Assembly (NCBI RefSeq): GCF_902729425.1
Contig: NZ_CACVCH010000042.1
Location: forward strand, 43,867-107,866
Reading direction: 5' to 3'
From: Magnetospirillum sp. SS-4
GTDB lineage: Bacteria > Pseudomonadota > Alphaproteobacteria > Rhodospirillales > Magnetospirillaceae
Length of the DNA: 64,000 nucleotides
Part shown: positions 1-10,627 of the stretch, one piece after another
Layout of the letters: each line of letters opens with the position of its first letter
Numbering within the stretch: the stretch's first letter is position 1
Position numbers and translations under genes: made by a program
Notes under the pieces: model-generated
What the model saw: only the letters and a program-made list of their open reading frames with translations
Told to the model about the DNA's origin: nothing
Database searches by the model: none

Positions 1-739
1 CGGCGGCGGCGGCCATGTGCATCAGGCCGGAATCGTTGCCGAGATAGAAGGCGCTGCGTTCCAGGCAGGCATAGGCGGTGGCGAGGTCGATTCCGCCGGC
101 CAGATCGATGAGCCGGCCGGAGGGAACGGCATCCAGCACCGGCTGGGCCTTGGCACGCTCGTCGGCGGAGGCGAACACGGCGACGCGGGCGCCGGGCAGG
201 ATGCCGTCGGGCGCGGTCAGGCGGGCGATGACCTCGGCGAAGCGCCCGCCCGGCCATTGCTTGGCCCCCCAGTTGGCGGTCGGCCCCACCGCCAGCACCG
301 GACCGCCGTCGGGAATCAGGTGCCCGGCCCGCTCGCGCTCGGCCTCGCCCGCCCACAGCCGGGGCGGCATGGCCTCGCCCAGCCCCAGCACCGAGGCGAG
401 GTGGAGCAGCCGGTGCCTGGGTTCCCACGACGAGGTGACGATTCGCCGGCGCAAGGTGGGCAGCAGCCAGCCAATGGCCGAGCCGCGCAGGTCGACCACC
501 ATGCTCCAGGGCCGGGTGACGGTTCGCCGCCACAGGTCGATCCAATGGCCGGCGCGCTTGCGCTTGACCATGGGAATCACCGCCTCGACGAATGGCGCCG
601 CCCGGAACAGGCCGGCGGCCGCCTGGCCGCAGGCCACGGTGAAGCGGGCGGAGGGATGGCGCTCGGCCAGATGGCTCAGCACTCCGGTGGACAGGACGGC
701 GTCGCCGATGCGGCTGGCGGTGATGAACAGGATGCGCAT
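1..739 (-). CDS. Glycosyltransferase family 9 (heptosyltransferase-like), C-terminus beyond window
   Basis: The reverse strand reads from an ATG at 739 into an open frame that runs off the left edge. The start MRILFITASRIGDAVLSTG is the usual opening of ADP-heptose:LPS heptosyltransferases. Further on, a GPTANWGAKQWP stretch followed by RFAEVIARL and then LGNDSGLMHMAAA matches the sugar-nucleotide-binding half of the GT-B fold. Family members add sugars to the lipopolysaccharide core at the cytoplasmic face. A GGAGG precedes the start but about 15 bases away, so the initiation site is only probable. About 246 residues are visible of a usual 310-350. Acceptor and donor cannot be told from sequence. 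hldD at the other end of the window belongs to the same general heptose pathway. Confidence 0.85.
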   Translation of the reverse strand, partial: MRILFITASRIGDAVLSTGVLSHLAERHPSARFTVACGQAAAGLFRAAPFVEAVIPMVKRKRAGHWIDLWRRTVTRPWSMVVDLRGSAIGWLLPTLRRRIVTSSWEPRHRLLHLASVLGLGEAMPPRLWAGEAERERAGHLIPDGGPVLAVGPTANWGAKQWPGGRFAEVIARLTAPDGILPGARVAVFASADERAKAQPVLDAVPSGRLIDLAGGIDLATAYACLERSAFYLGNDSGLMHMAAAA

Positions 740-797
740 GCGGCCATGCTCTTACCTCCGTTCACCGCCCCGGACAAGCAAAGCCGTTCTGGCTTCG

Positions 798-826
798 TGA
801 CAGGCCGTGAAATCCGGGCTATAACG
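798..826 (+). promoter_or_regulatory. Probable sigma70-type promoter for the aminotransferase gene
   Basis: GTGACA (798-803) and TATAAC (821-826) each match the -35 and -10 consensus at five of six positions and are separated by exactly 17 bases. The start codon of the aminotransferase lies about 50 bases downstream of the -10 box. The site is in the divergent gap between the glycosyltransferase and this gene. Confidence 0.5.
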
Positions 827-842
827 CCCCGTTTTTCCCTGA

Positions 843-2078
<1,236 letters not shown>

Positions 2079-2094
2079 CCGCCTTCACGCGAAA

Positions 2095-2134
2095 GGGGGG
2101 GGCGTTCCCGCCAGCCGGGAGCGCCCCCCTTTTT
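2095..2134 (+). terminator. Rho-independent terminator after the aminotransferase gene
   Basis: GGGGGGCG (2097-2104) pairs with CGCCCCCC (2122-2129). The stem is extended inward by TTCCCG against CGGGAG-like bases around the small loop CCAGC, and five T residues follow. The tail reaches the stop codon of the convergent draG gene, so the hairpin separates the two transcripts. Confidence 0.9.
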
Positions 2135-3048
2135 CATTGCGGTTCCAGCGCCAGCAGGGCCGGGACCTGGGCGCGGATCTCATCCAGCACCGTCCGGTCC
2201 AGCTTGCCCAGCCAGGCGCCGGGAATGTCCTGGATGCCGTAGGTCGCGCCGGCCAGCATGCCGGCGATGGCGCCGGTGGTGTCGGCGTCGCCGCCCTGGT
2301 TGACCACCTCGATCAGGCAGCTCTTGAACGAATCCGTCAGGAAATAGAAGTGCAGCACCGTCTGCATGGTGTCGACCACATAGGCGGTGGACTGGCCGCG
2401 AAAGGTCTCGAACCTGAAGCATTTGTGGGCCTCGACCAGGGCGCGGGCCTCGTCGCGGGCCACCTTCATTCCCAGCCCGCTCACCAGCGCCTGCGCCATG
2501 CGGCCCAATGCCAGGGTGGCGGCGTCGGACAGGGGGTGGTGATGGGTGATGTGGCATTGCGCCAGGGTCCAGTCCTCCAGCCGCCGGGGAAATCCCAGGG
2601 TGGCCAGGGCCACCGGCAGGTTGCGCATGGCGGCGCCGTTGCCGGCGTCGCCGTCGCAATAGGCGCCCTCGACCGTGCCGTTGGTGATGTAGCGACGGAT
2701 GCCGCGCCGGCAGGTGTTGCCGATATCCACCGGTCCGCTCTTCAGCCAGCCGACGAATTCGTCGCAGACGTCGGCGGCGTCGAAGCCGCCCCGGCGGATG
2801 AGGGACCGTCCCAGGCACAGCGCCATCTCGGTGTCGTCGGTGACCTGTCCGGGGGCCAGGTGCAACCAGCCGCCGCCGATCATCTTGCGGTGCAGGCCGT
2901 ATTTCTCGCGGATTTCGCCCTTGGTCATGAATTCGACGGTGGCCCCCAGGGCGTCGCCGACCGCGAAACCCACATAGGCCCCCAGCGCCCGGTCAAGCAG
3001 GGTCGGGGCGCTGGGGGCGGCGGGGCGTTCGATGAACGGGATTTTCAT
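2134..3048 (-). CDS. draG: ADP-ribosyl-[dinitrogen reductase] glycohydrolase DraG
   Basis: A 304-residue member of the ADP-ribosylglycohydrolase family. It reactivates nitrogenase Fe protein by removing ADP-ribose from its arginine when nitrogen becomes limiting again. The family's dimanganese site is visible as VTDDTEMALCLGR near residues 65-77 and GGDADTTGAIAGM in the C-terminal part, with GAYVGFAVGDALG at the N-terminus. The ATG at 3048 has GGAG a few bases upstream and follows the draT stop by 11 bases, so draT and draG form one minus-strand operon. The pair lies divergent from nifHDK, as in Azospirillum-type loci. Membrane sequestration through AmtB/GlnK is known for homologues and cannot be read from sequence. 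Confidence 0.96.
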   Translation of the reverse strand: MKIPFIERPAAPSAPTLLDRALGAYVGFAVGDALGATVEFMTKGEIREKYGLHRKMIGGGWLHLAPGQVTDDTEMALCLGRSLIRRGGFDAADVCDEFVGWLKSGPVDIGNTCRRGIRRYITNGTVEGAYCDGDAGNGAAMRNLPVALATLGFPRRLEDWTLAQCHITHHHPLSDAATLALGRMAQALVSGLGMKVARDEARALVEAHKCFRFETFRGQSTAYVVDTMQTVLHFYFLTDSFKSCLIEVVNQGGDADTTGAIAGMLAGATYGIQDIPGAWLGKLDRTVLDEIRAQVPALLALEPQ

Positions 3049-3059
3049 GGGGGCTCCGA

Positions 3060-3875
3060 TCAGTAATAGTCCGCCTGGACGCGATAATCCCCGCCGATCA
3101 CCAGATACTCGCCCTCGCCCTTGAGGGGATGGACCGGCAGCAAGGTGTTGAAGAAGGCGATCTTCACCGCCGGCACCCTGACGGTCAGGATGGTGTCGCC
3201 GAAACAGTCGGCGACGCCGCGATCGCTGGAGAACGACGCCAGGTTGTTGAGGCGCATGACCACGGTCTTGCGGTCCAGGCGCTCGACCACCTGATGCTCG
3301 TCGAAGGAATTGATGCCGCGATAAAGCGTGAGATGGCTCTGGCCCGGGGCGGCATGCCGGGCCAGCGCCCACTGGCAGAACTCGTAGACCATGTCGAGCT
3401 GGCAGTGGATGGAGTTGTTGTGGAACCGGCTCGACATCTTCTCTTCGACGTAGCCGGCCCATCCGGCGGTCGAGAAACGGGCGATCATCTCCTTGTGGTA
3501 GGTGGGAAACAATCCGAACCGGCTTTCGACCCAGCCCTTCAGCACCGCGCCCTCGGGGCCGTTGGAATCGAAGCCCCATCCCTTCAGCAGCCGCAGGAAG
3601 CTGGCGCGATAGCGCCGCCGCGATCCCCGGACCGGCTCCTGCTGCTCGGGATCGATGCCGAACATGGCCATCATATAGGCATGGAAGGCCTCGCCGGCGT
3701 CGGCCAGCCCTTCGGACTGTTCCAGCATCTCGAACATCTGGGCGTTCATCTCGCGCACGCCGGCGATGTGCAGGTCGCGGGGATGGTCGTTGAACGCCAC
3801 GCTGCCCAGCAGGGCGGTGGACAGTCCCATCAGATTGGTGCTGTGGCCGAGATTCCGGCTGCGCTCGTCGATCAT
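3060..3875 (-). CDS. draT: NAD+--dinitrogen-reductase ADP-D-ribosyltransferase DraT
   Basis: A 271-residue protein whose whole length matches the DraT family. Recognisable blocks are the N-terminal GHSTNLMGLSTALLGS, the central KGWVESRFGLFPTYHK and LTLYRGINSFDEHQ, and a C-terminal GEYLVIGGDYRVQADYY. It transfers ADP-ribose from NAD+ to the arginine of Fe protein in response to ammonium or darkness/energy drop, shutting nitrogenase off. The target arginine (residue 100) is present in the neighbouring nifH frame. An AAGGAGG stands before the ATG. It is the first gene of draTG, expressed away from nifH. No clear minus-strand promoter was recognised in the gap, where homologues are usually weakly constitutive. 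Confidence 0.96.
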   Translation of the reverse strand: MIDERSRNLGHSTNLMGLSTALLGSVAFNDHPRDLHIAGVREMNAQMFEMLEQSEGLADAGEAFHAYMMAMFGIDPEQQEPVRGSRRRYRASFLRLLKGWGFDSNGPEGAVLKGWVESRFGLFPTYHKEMIARFSTAGWAGYVEEKMSSRFHNNSIHCQLDMVYEFCQWALARHAAPGQSHLTLYRGINSFDEHQVVERLDRKTVVMRLNNLASFSSDRGVADCFGDTILTVRVPAVKIAFFNTLLPVHPLKGEGEYLVIGGDYRVQADYY

Positions 3876-3948
3876 GGCGTCCTCCTTGCCCGGTCACCCC
3901 AAGCAAGAGCCATGCCTGACGGCGGCGCGGCGAAGCCGGCATCGCGCC

Positions 3949-3964
3949 TGTTGCTCATGCAACA
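3949..3964. promoter_or_regulatory. NifA upstream activator sequence, distal copy
   Basis: The sequence is an exact TGT-N10-ACA, and its arms extend to a nearly perfect dyad, TGTTGC-TCAT-GCAACA. It lies about 155 bases upstream of the inferred nifH transcription start, within the 80-200 base range where NifA binds to activate sigma54 promoters. Confidence 0.75.
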
Positions 3965-3978
3965 TTCTGTCGGCCCGT

Positions 3979-3994
3979 TGTCGGGTTCCGGACA
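3979..3994. promoter_or_regulatory. NifA upstream activator sequence, proximal copy
   Basis: A second exact TGT-N10-ACA (TGT CGGGTTCCGG ACA). It starts exactly 30 bases, about three helical turns, after the distal copy, so both sites would lie on the same face of the DNA. It is about 125 bases upstream of the inferred nifH start. Confidence 0.7.
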
Positions 3995-4043
3995 GAGGCC
4001 CGCCAGGGTGCATCCCTCGACATCAATTCTGGCATTCAATTGA

Positions 4044-5060
<1,017 letters not shown>

Positions 5061-5097
5061 TCCGGGGCTTTCGCCTTCCACGACAAGGAGCACGGCC

Positions 5098-6555
5098 ATG
5101 AGCCTCGATTACACCAACGACACCGCCTCCGCCGAGGCGCTGATCAGGGATGTCCTCGACCAGTATCCGGAAAAGGCGGCCAAGAAGCGCGCCCGCCACC
5201 TGTCGGTCGCCAAGCCGGCCGAGGAGGAGGGCGCCACCTCCTGCGGCGTCAAGTCCAACATCAAGTCGATCCCCGGCGTGATGACCATTCGCGGCTGCGC
5301 CTATGCCGGGTCCAAGGGCGTGGTGTGGGGACCGGTCAAGGACATGGTCCACATCAGCCACGGCCCGGTGGGCTGCGGCCAGTATTCCTGGTCCCAGCGC
5401 CGCAACTACTTCAACGGCACCGTCGGCATCGACAGCTTCGTCACCATGCAGGTCACGTCTGATTTCCAGGAACGCGACATCGTGTTCGGCGGCGACAAGA
5501 ACCTGGACGTGATGATCGACGAACTGGACGAGATGTTTCCGCTGAACAAGGGCATCTCGATCCAGTCGGAATGTCCCATCGGCCTGATCGGCGACGACAT
5601 CGAGGCGGTGGCCAAGAAGAAGCACAAGGAAACCGGCAAGACCATCGTGCCGGTGCGGTGCGAGGGGTTTCGCGGCGTGTCGCAGTCGCTGGGCCACCAC
5701 ATCGCCAACGACGCCATCCGCGACTGGGTGTTCGAGAAGGGCACGCCCGAATTCGAGACCGGCCCCTATGACGTCAACCTGATCGCCGATTACAACATCG
5801 GCGGCGACGCCTGGCCGTCCCGCAAGCTGCTCGAAGAGATGGGCCTGCGCGTCATCGGCATGTGGTCGGGCGACGCCACCCTGGCCGAGATGGCCCGCGC
5901 CCCCAAGGCCCGGCTGAACCTGATCCACTGCTACCGGTCCATGAACTATATCTGCCGGCACATGGAAGAGAAGTACGGCATCGGCTGGGTCGAATACAAC
6001 TTCTTCGGCCCGACCCAGATCGCCGCCTCCTTGCGCAAGATCGCGGCCCAGTTCGACGAGACCATCCAGGCCAACGCCGAAAAGGTCATCGCCAGATACC
6101 AGCCGCTGGTCGACGCGGTGACCGCCCGCTACAAGCCCCGGCTCACCGACAAGACGGTGATGCTCTATGTCGGCGGCCTTCGTCCGCGCCACGTCACCAA
6201 CGCCTACGAGGATCTGGGCATGAAGATCGTCGGCACCGGCTATGAATTCGGCCACAACGACGATTACCAGCGCACCGGCCATTACGTGAAGGAAGGCACG
6301 CTGATCTACGACGACGTCACCGGCTACGAGCTTGAGGCGTTCATCGAGAAGATCCGCCCCGATCTGGTCGGCTCCGGCATCAAGGAGAAGTACGCCACCC
6401 AGAAGATGGGGGTGCCCTTCCGCCAGATGCATTCCTGGGATTATTCGGGTCCGTATCACGGCTATGACGGCTTCGCCATCTTCGCCCGCGACATGGACAT
6501 GGCCATCAACAGTCCCGTCTGGAGCAAGTTCAAGGCGCCCTGGAAGGCGGCCTGA
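5098..6555 (+). CDS. nifD: Nitrogenase molybdenum-iron protein alpha chain
   Basis: A 485-residue subunit that carries FeMo-cofactor and shares the P-cluster with NifK. P-cluster ligands are Cys-67 (RGCAYAG), Cys-93 (GPVGCGQY) and Cys-159 ([11 protein letters not shown]). FeMo-cofactor ligands are Cys-278 (LIHCYRSM) and His-445 (QMHSWDY), and the QSLGHH segment near His-200 lines the active site. All key residues are intact and the sequence is the Mo type rather than V or Fe-only. AAGGAG sits 8 bases before the ATG, 37 bases after the nifH stop, so it belongs to the nifHDK transcript from the sigma54 promoter. A strong hairpin separates it from nifK. Confidence 0.98.
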   Translation: MSLDYTNDTASAEALIRDVLDQYPEKAAKKRARHLSVAKPAEEEGATSCGVKSNIKSIPGVMTIRGCAYAGSKGVVWGPVKDMVHISHGPVGCGQYSWSQRRNYFNGTVGIDSFVTMQVTSDFQERDIVFGGDKNLDVMIDELDEMFPLNKGISIQSECPIGLIGDDIEAVAKKKHKETGKTIVPVRCEGFRGVSQSLGHHIANDAIRDWVFEKGTPEFETGPYDVNLIADYNIGGDAWPSRKLLEEMGLRVIGMWSGDATLAEMARAPKARLNLIHCYRSMNYICRHMEEKYGIGWVEYNFFGPTQIAASLRKIAAQFDETIQANAEKVIARYQPLVDAVTARYKPRLTDKTVMLYVGGLRPRHVTNAYEDLGMKIVGTGYEFGHNDDYQRTGHYVKEGTLIYDDVTGYELEAFIEKIRPDLVGSGIKEKYATQKMGVPFRQMHSWDYSGPYHGYDGFAIFARDMDMAINSPVWSKFKAPWKAA

Positions 6556-6580
6556 GAGTTCCCGTCAGCCGGAATTAACT

Positions 6581-6620
6581 CCTCCCCGCGCGCCGCCCAC
6601 CATCCGGGGGCGCGGGGAGG
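6581..6620 (+). promoter_or_regulatory. Intercistronic stem-loop between nifD and nifK
   Basis: CCTCCCCGCGC (6581-6591) and GCGCGGGGAGG (6610-6620) form a perfect 11-base-pair stem with an 18-base loop and no T tract. The nifK Shine-Dalgarno begins within a few bases of the 3' arm. It could protect or punctuate the nif mRNA, or limit nifK translation. The role is inferred. Confidence 0.6.
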
Positions 6621-6637
6621 CGACAAGGAGAGTTGTC

Positions 6638-8173
6638 ATGCCTCAGAGCGCCGAAAAGACCAAGGACCACGTCTCGCTGTTCCAGGAGCCGGAATATGTC
6701 GGGATGTTCGCGGCCAAGAAGGCGGCCTTCGAGTGCCGCCCCAGCGATGAAGCCGTCGCCGCCCAGGCCGAGTACACCAAGACCTGGGAATACCGCGAGA
6801 AGAACTTCGCCCGCACCAAGGCGGTGATCAATCCCGCCAAGGCCTGCCAGCCGCTGGGCGCCGTGTTCGCCGCCGCCGGGTTCGAGGGCACCATGCCCTA
6901 TGTCCACGGCTCGCAGGGCTGCGTCGCCTATTTCCGCTCGCACCTCGCCCGCCACTTCAAGGAGGCGGTGCCCTGCGTGTCGGATTCCATGACCGAGGAC
7001 GCGGCGGTGTTCGGCGGCCTGAACAATCTGGTGGAGGGGCTCCAGAACACCTATACCCTCTACAAGCCCAAGATGATCGCGGTCTCGACCACCTGCATGG
7101 CCGAAGTCATCGGCGACGACCTGTCGGCCTTCATCGCCACGTCGAAGGAAAAGGAATCGGTCCCCGCCGATTTCCCGGTCTCCTTCGCCCACACGCCGTC
7201 CTTCGTCGGCAGCCACACCACCGGCTACGACAACATGGTCAAGGGCGTGCTGAGCTATTTCTGGGATCGCGAGAAGGGCGAACTGAAGCCCGGCGCGTCA
7301 AACGGCAAGATCAACATCATCCCCGGCTTCGACGGCTACGCGGTCGCCAACAACCGCGAACTGAAGCGGTACATGGACGAGATGGGCGTGGACTACACCC
7401 TGCTCGGCGACGTCTCCGACGTCTACGACACCCCTTCCGACGGCACCTACCGCATGTATGACGGCGGCACGCCACTGGAGGCGGTGCGCGACGCCATCAA
7501 CGCCAGGGCCACCATCGGCTTGCAGCAATACTGTTCCGACAAGACCCTGGAATACGTCGCCGCCAAGGGCCAGCCGACCGCGTCGTTCCACTATCCCATG
7601 GGCGTGGGGGCCACCGACGCGCTGCTGATGAAGATCTCGGAACTATCGGGCAAGCCCATTCCCGACAGCATCGAGAAGGAGCGTGGCCGCCTGATCGACG
7701 CCATGGCCGACAGCCAGGCCTGGCTGCACGGCAAGAAGGTGGCGGTGTTCGGCGATCCCGATTTCGTCTACGCCATGGCCGCCTTCCTGCTGGAGATGGG
7801 CTGCGAGCCGACCCATTGCCTTGCCACCAATGGCGGCAAGGATTGGGCCGAGCAGATGGAGGCCCTGTTCGCCACCTCGCCGTTCGGGGCCGGCTGCAAG
7901 GCCTGGCCGGCCAAGGATCTGTGGCACCTGCGCTCGCTGCTGTTCACCGAGCCCACCGATCTCCTGATCGGCAGTTCCTACGGCAAGTATCTGGAGAAGG
8001 ACACCGGCATTCCGCTGATCCGCCTGACCTTCCCCATCTTCGACCGCCACCACCACCACCGCTTCCCCACCATGGGCTATCAGGGGGCGCTCAGGGTGCT
8101 GGTGGAAATCCTGGACCGGGTGTTCGAGAGCACCGACGCGGCCAGCGACATCTCGTTCGACCTCACGCGCTGA
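6638..8173 (+). CDS. nifK: Nitrogenase molybdenum-iron protein beta chain
   Basis: A 511-residue partner of NifD in the alpha2-beta2 MoFe protein. P-cluster ligands Cys-70 (KACQPLG), Cys-95 (GSQGCVAYFR) and Cys-153 (STTCMAEVIGDD) fall at the same numbers as in Azotobacter NifK. The SDSMTEDAAVFGG block and the His-rich FDRHHHHRFP near the C-terminus are also typical. The ATG at 6638 has AAGGAG 8 bases upstream. Longer in-frame readings begin inside nifD and lack a ribosome site. The next gene is convergent, so nifENX and the other assembly genes are not in this transcript and must lie elsewhere. Confidence 0.98.
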   Translation: MPQSAEKTKDHVSLFQEPEYVGMFAAKKAAFECRPSDEAVAAQAEYTKTWEYREKNFARTKAVINPAKACQPLGAVFAAAGFEGTMPYVHGSQGCVAYFRSHLARHFKEAVPCVSDSMTEDAAVFGGLNNLVEGLQNTYTLYKPKMIAVSTTCMAEVIGDDLSAFIATSKEKESVPADFPVSFAHTPSFVGSHTTGYDNMVKGVLSYFWDREKGELKPGASNGKINIIPGFDGYAVANNRELKRYMDEMGVDYTLLGDVSDVYDTPSDGTYRMYDGGTPLEAVRDAINARATIGLQQYCSDKTLEYVAAKGQPTASFHYPMGVGATDALLMKISELSGKPIPDSIEKERGRLIDAMADSQAWLHGKKVAVFGDPDFVYAMAAFLLEMGCEPTHCLATNGGKDWAEQMEALFATSPFGAGCKAWPAKDLWHLRSLLFTEPTDLLIGSSYGKYLEKDTGIPLIRLTFPIFDRHHHHRFPTMGYQGALRVLVEILDRVFESTDAASDISFDLTR

Positions 8174-8200
8174 CCCGTCCCACCGCCCTTGGCGGGTGAA

Positions 8201-8230
8201 GCCCCCCGGAGCCGCGATGCTCCGGGGGGC
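8201..8230. terminator. GC-rich hairpin between convergent nifK and the pentapeptide gene
   Basis: GCCCCCCGGAG and CTCCGGGGGGC form a near-perfect 11-base-pair stem around a short loop, 27 bases after the nifK stop and 4 bases from the stop of the opposing gene. There is no clear T tract on either strand, so it may act as a bidirectional pause or transcript end rather than a classical terminator. Confidence 0.6.
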
Positions 8231-8234
8231 AATG

Positions 8235-9662
8235 CTATTCGCCGGCCTTGCGCGGGCGAAAGACGCCGGGCGGCAGGCGGGTGGTCATGTCGCACAGCGA
8301 CTTCTCGATCTGGGCCTGGGTCAGGCCGTCGACCTTGGACAGATCGGCCTCGCGCAGGTCGGAACCGATCAGGATGGCGCCCTTGAGGTCGGCGCCGGCC
8401 ATCCTCGCCCCCGACAGCCGGGCGCCCGACAGGTCCGAGCCCCGGAGGATGGCGCCTTCGAGGTTGCTGAGATCCAGCTTGGCGTGGCGCAATGCCGCCA
8501 CCCCCAGGTTGGCGCCGGCCAGATCGGCGGCCGACAGGGTGGCGTAGCGGAAATCCGAACCGTCCAGGCGGGCGTCGGCCAGACAGGCGTCGGACAGGTC
8601 GACCTCGCGGAAGGTGGCGTTGGCGAGAATGGCGCCCGACAGATCGGCACCGGCCAGATCCATGCCCTGGAAGGTGGCGCGCTTGCCCTCAGCCCCCTTG
8701 GTTTGCAGCCATTGAAGATGCTCGGCCACCACCGCCGACAGGTCCAGGCCGGCGACATCGCCGCCCTTGCGGGGCTTGCGGCCGGTCTTTTCCAGCGCCT
8801 CCTTCCATTGCAGGCGCCGCTTCTCGGCCCGCTTGCGGGCGGCTTCGGCCTCGGGATCGGGTTTCAGGGGGGCCAGGTCGGCGGCGTCCAGCTTGCCGCC
8901 ACTCGGCCGTCTGGCCGGGGCCATGTCGTCCAGGTCGAGCTTGCCGCCGCCCGGCCGTCTGGCCGGCGTCAGGTCGCCGTGGGCGAGACGTCCGGCGGGT
9001 GCCGAGGAAGAGGGGGCGGACGCCGGAGGGGAGCCGGTCATGGAAGCCAGAGCCGGGCCGGGCCGGGCGGCGGACGGAACGATTCCCTTCGCCTCCAGCC
9101 GGGCGGTCAGGGCGGCGATCTCGGGGATGACGGTGGCCGCGGTGGGGGACGGCGTCTCCACCGGCGGCAGGTCGGGCAGCGGATCGGGGTCCTTGATGTA
9201 GCTGACCCTGGGTCTGGCCTGGGCTTGGCTTGGCTTTGGCATCCGGCACGGGGCGGCCAGGGTCTCGGCCACCCGGTGGGCCAGTTCATGGCCTGAAACC
9301 GGCTTGGGAATCACGCCCTCGATGCCGATATCCTTGGCGCGGCTGACGGCATCGGCTTGCGGCGGCGGCGCCACCACCAGAACCGGCACCCGATCGTGGG
9401 GGGTGCCGGCGGGCCGGCGCAGCGCCTCGATCACCGCCAGGCCGCTTTCCGGGCCGGCGCCCAGGTCGACCAGCACCAGATCGACGCCGCGCGCCATCAG
9501 TCCGGTGGTTTCGCCGGGATCGCTGAACGGCGTGACATCCTTGACGTTGAGCTTGCGGAAGGTCTGGCGGGCCAGGAAACGGAACTGATCGTCCAGACCG
9601 AACACCAGAAGCCGGACGGGCTTCCAGTCGGTATCCGGATTGCCGCCGGTGGGATGACGCAT
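8235..9662 (-). CDS. Receiver-domain protein with C-terminal pentapeptide repeats
   Basis: A 475-residue protein with two parts. Residues about 15-140 resemble a CheY-type receiver, with acidic Asp-24/25, phospho-acceptor-like Asp-66 in LVLVDLGAG and Lys-120 in VIPKPVS. The usual Ser/Thr is replaced by Ala in VVAPP. A long Pro/Ala-rich linker (about 145-270) includes a tandem motif, PARRPGGGKLD then PARRPSGGKLD. After a charged segment, residues about 330-460 are pentapeptide repeats of the A(D/N)LxxAxL kind, expected to fold as a right-handed quadrilateral beta-helix. It looks cytosolic. No function is assigned. It is convergent to nifK and divergent from the DUF58 operon. Confidence 0.8.
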   Translation of the reverse strand: MRHPTGGNPDTDWKPVRLLVFGLDDQFRFLARQTFRKLNVKDVTPFSDPGETTGLMARGVDLVLVDLGAGPESGLAVIEALRRPAGTPHDRVPVLVVAPPPQADAVSRAKDIGIEGVIPKPVSGHELAHRVAETLAAPCRMPKPSQAQARPRVSYIKDPDPLPDLPPVETPSPTAATVIPEIAALTARLEAKGIVPSAARPGPALASMTGSPPASAPSSSAPAGRLAHGDLTPARRPGGGKLDLDDMAPARRPSGGKLDAADLAPLKPDPEAEAARKRAEKRRLQWKEALEKTGRKPRKGGDVAGLDLSAVVAEHLQWLQTKGAEGKRATFQGMDLAGADLSGAILANATFREVDLSDACLADARLDGSDFRYATLSAADLAGANLGVAALRHAKLDLSNLEGAILRGSDLSGARLSGARMAGADLKGAILIGSDLREADLSKVDGLTQAQIEKSLCDMTTRLPPGVFRPRKAGE

Positions 9663-9763
9663 GTAATGCTGTGCCCTTGTCCTTTTTCTTCCCCGCCCTC
9701 ACCATAGTGCAAATCCGGCCGGGATGGAAACATCCCCGGCCCCAGGGAGAGACGACCGGCCCC

Positions 9764-10627
9764 ATGACCTCCGCCACCTTGCATCGCGCCCGGGCGCTGG
9801 CGGCGCTGCTGCCGCCGCTGCTGGTGGCCGCCGGCCGGGTCGCCGCCACGGTGGCGCCGGGCAGCCACGGCCGCCGGCGGACCGGGCCGGGCGAAACGTT
9901 CTGGCAATTCCGCCGCTCGATGCCGGGCGATGCCGCCTCCGTCATCGACTGGCGGCAATCGGCGCGTTCGGACCACCTGTTCGTGCGCGAGACCGAATGG
10001 GCGGCGGCACGGACGGTCTGGCTGTGGCGCGATGCGTCCGCCTCCATGGACTGGCGTTCGGACGAACGCCTGCCCACCAAGCGCGACCGCGCCGAATTGC
10101 TGATTCTGGCCCTGGCGGCGCTGCTGCTGCGCGGCGGCGAGCGGGTGGCGCTGCTGTCCGGCGCCCAGGCCCCGGTCTCGGGCGCCGGCGCCCTGGGGCG
10201 GCTGGCGGCGGTCATGGCCCGGGACGGGGACGCCGCCGCCGTCCCGCCGCCGGTTCCGCCCCGTCACGCCACCTTGGTGCTGGTCGGCGACTTCCTGGAT
10301 CCGCTGGACGAGACCGCCGCCCGCATCCGCGCCCTGGCGTCCGGCGGCGCCGCCGGCCATCTGATCCAGGTTCTCGATCCGGCCGAGGAAGCCCTGCCCT
10401 ATGACGGACGTATCCGCTTCGAGGGAATGGAGGGCGAAGGCGACATGCTGGCGCGCCGCGCCCAGGACCTGCGCCCTGCCTATCGGCGGCGGCTGGCGGC
10501 TCATCGTGACGGCCTCGCCGCCCTGGCGCGCAACGCCGGCTGGAGCCTTGCCCATCACCGCACCGACCAGCCGCCGCTGCACGCCCTGCTGGCCCTGCAC
10601 GCCCGCCTGGCCGGAGGCGGCCGATGA
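9764..10627 (+). CDS. DUF58 domain protein
   Basis: A 287-residue protein of the DUF58 family, which usually accompanies MoxR ATPases. The signature MPGDAASVIDWRQSARSDHLFVRE is followed by WLWRDASASMDW, whose DASAS matches the metal-binding DxSxS of von Willebrand A folds. The N-terminus is hydrophobic. ATG 9764 is preferred over an upstream in-frame ATG at 9671 because the longer version adds an unlikely 31-residue segment. Its stop overlaps the start of the next gene by four bases (ATGA), so it is coupled to the BatA/DUF4159 gene. No moxR is adjacent. The likely role in envelope or complex assembly is inferred from family context only. Confidence 0.8.
   Translation: MTSATLHRARALAALLPPLLVAAGRVAATVAPGSHGRRRTGPGETFWQFRRSMPGDAASVIDWRQSARSDHLFVRETEWAAARTVWLWRDASASMDWRSDERLPTKRDRAELLILALAALLLRGGERVALLSGAQAPVSGAGALGRLAAVMARDGDAAAVPPPVPPRHATLVLVGDFLDPLDETAARIRALASGGAAGHLIQVLDPAEEALPYDGRIRFEGMEGEGDMLARRAQDLRPAYRRRLAAHRDGLAALARNAGWSLAHHRTDQPPLHALLALHARLAGGGR

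Noticed and set aside
2134..3942. 602-codon minus-strand frame joining draG to an upstream extension
   Set aside because: The upstream part is draT read out of frame. draG has its own ATG at 3048 with a ribosome site, so this is not a fusion protein.
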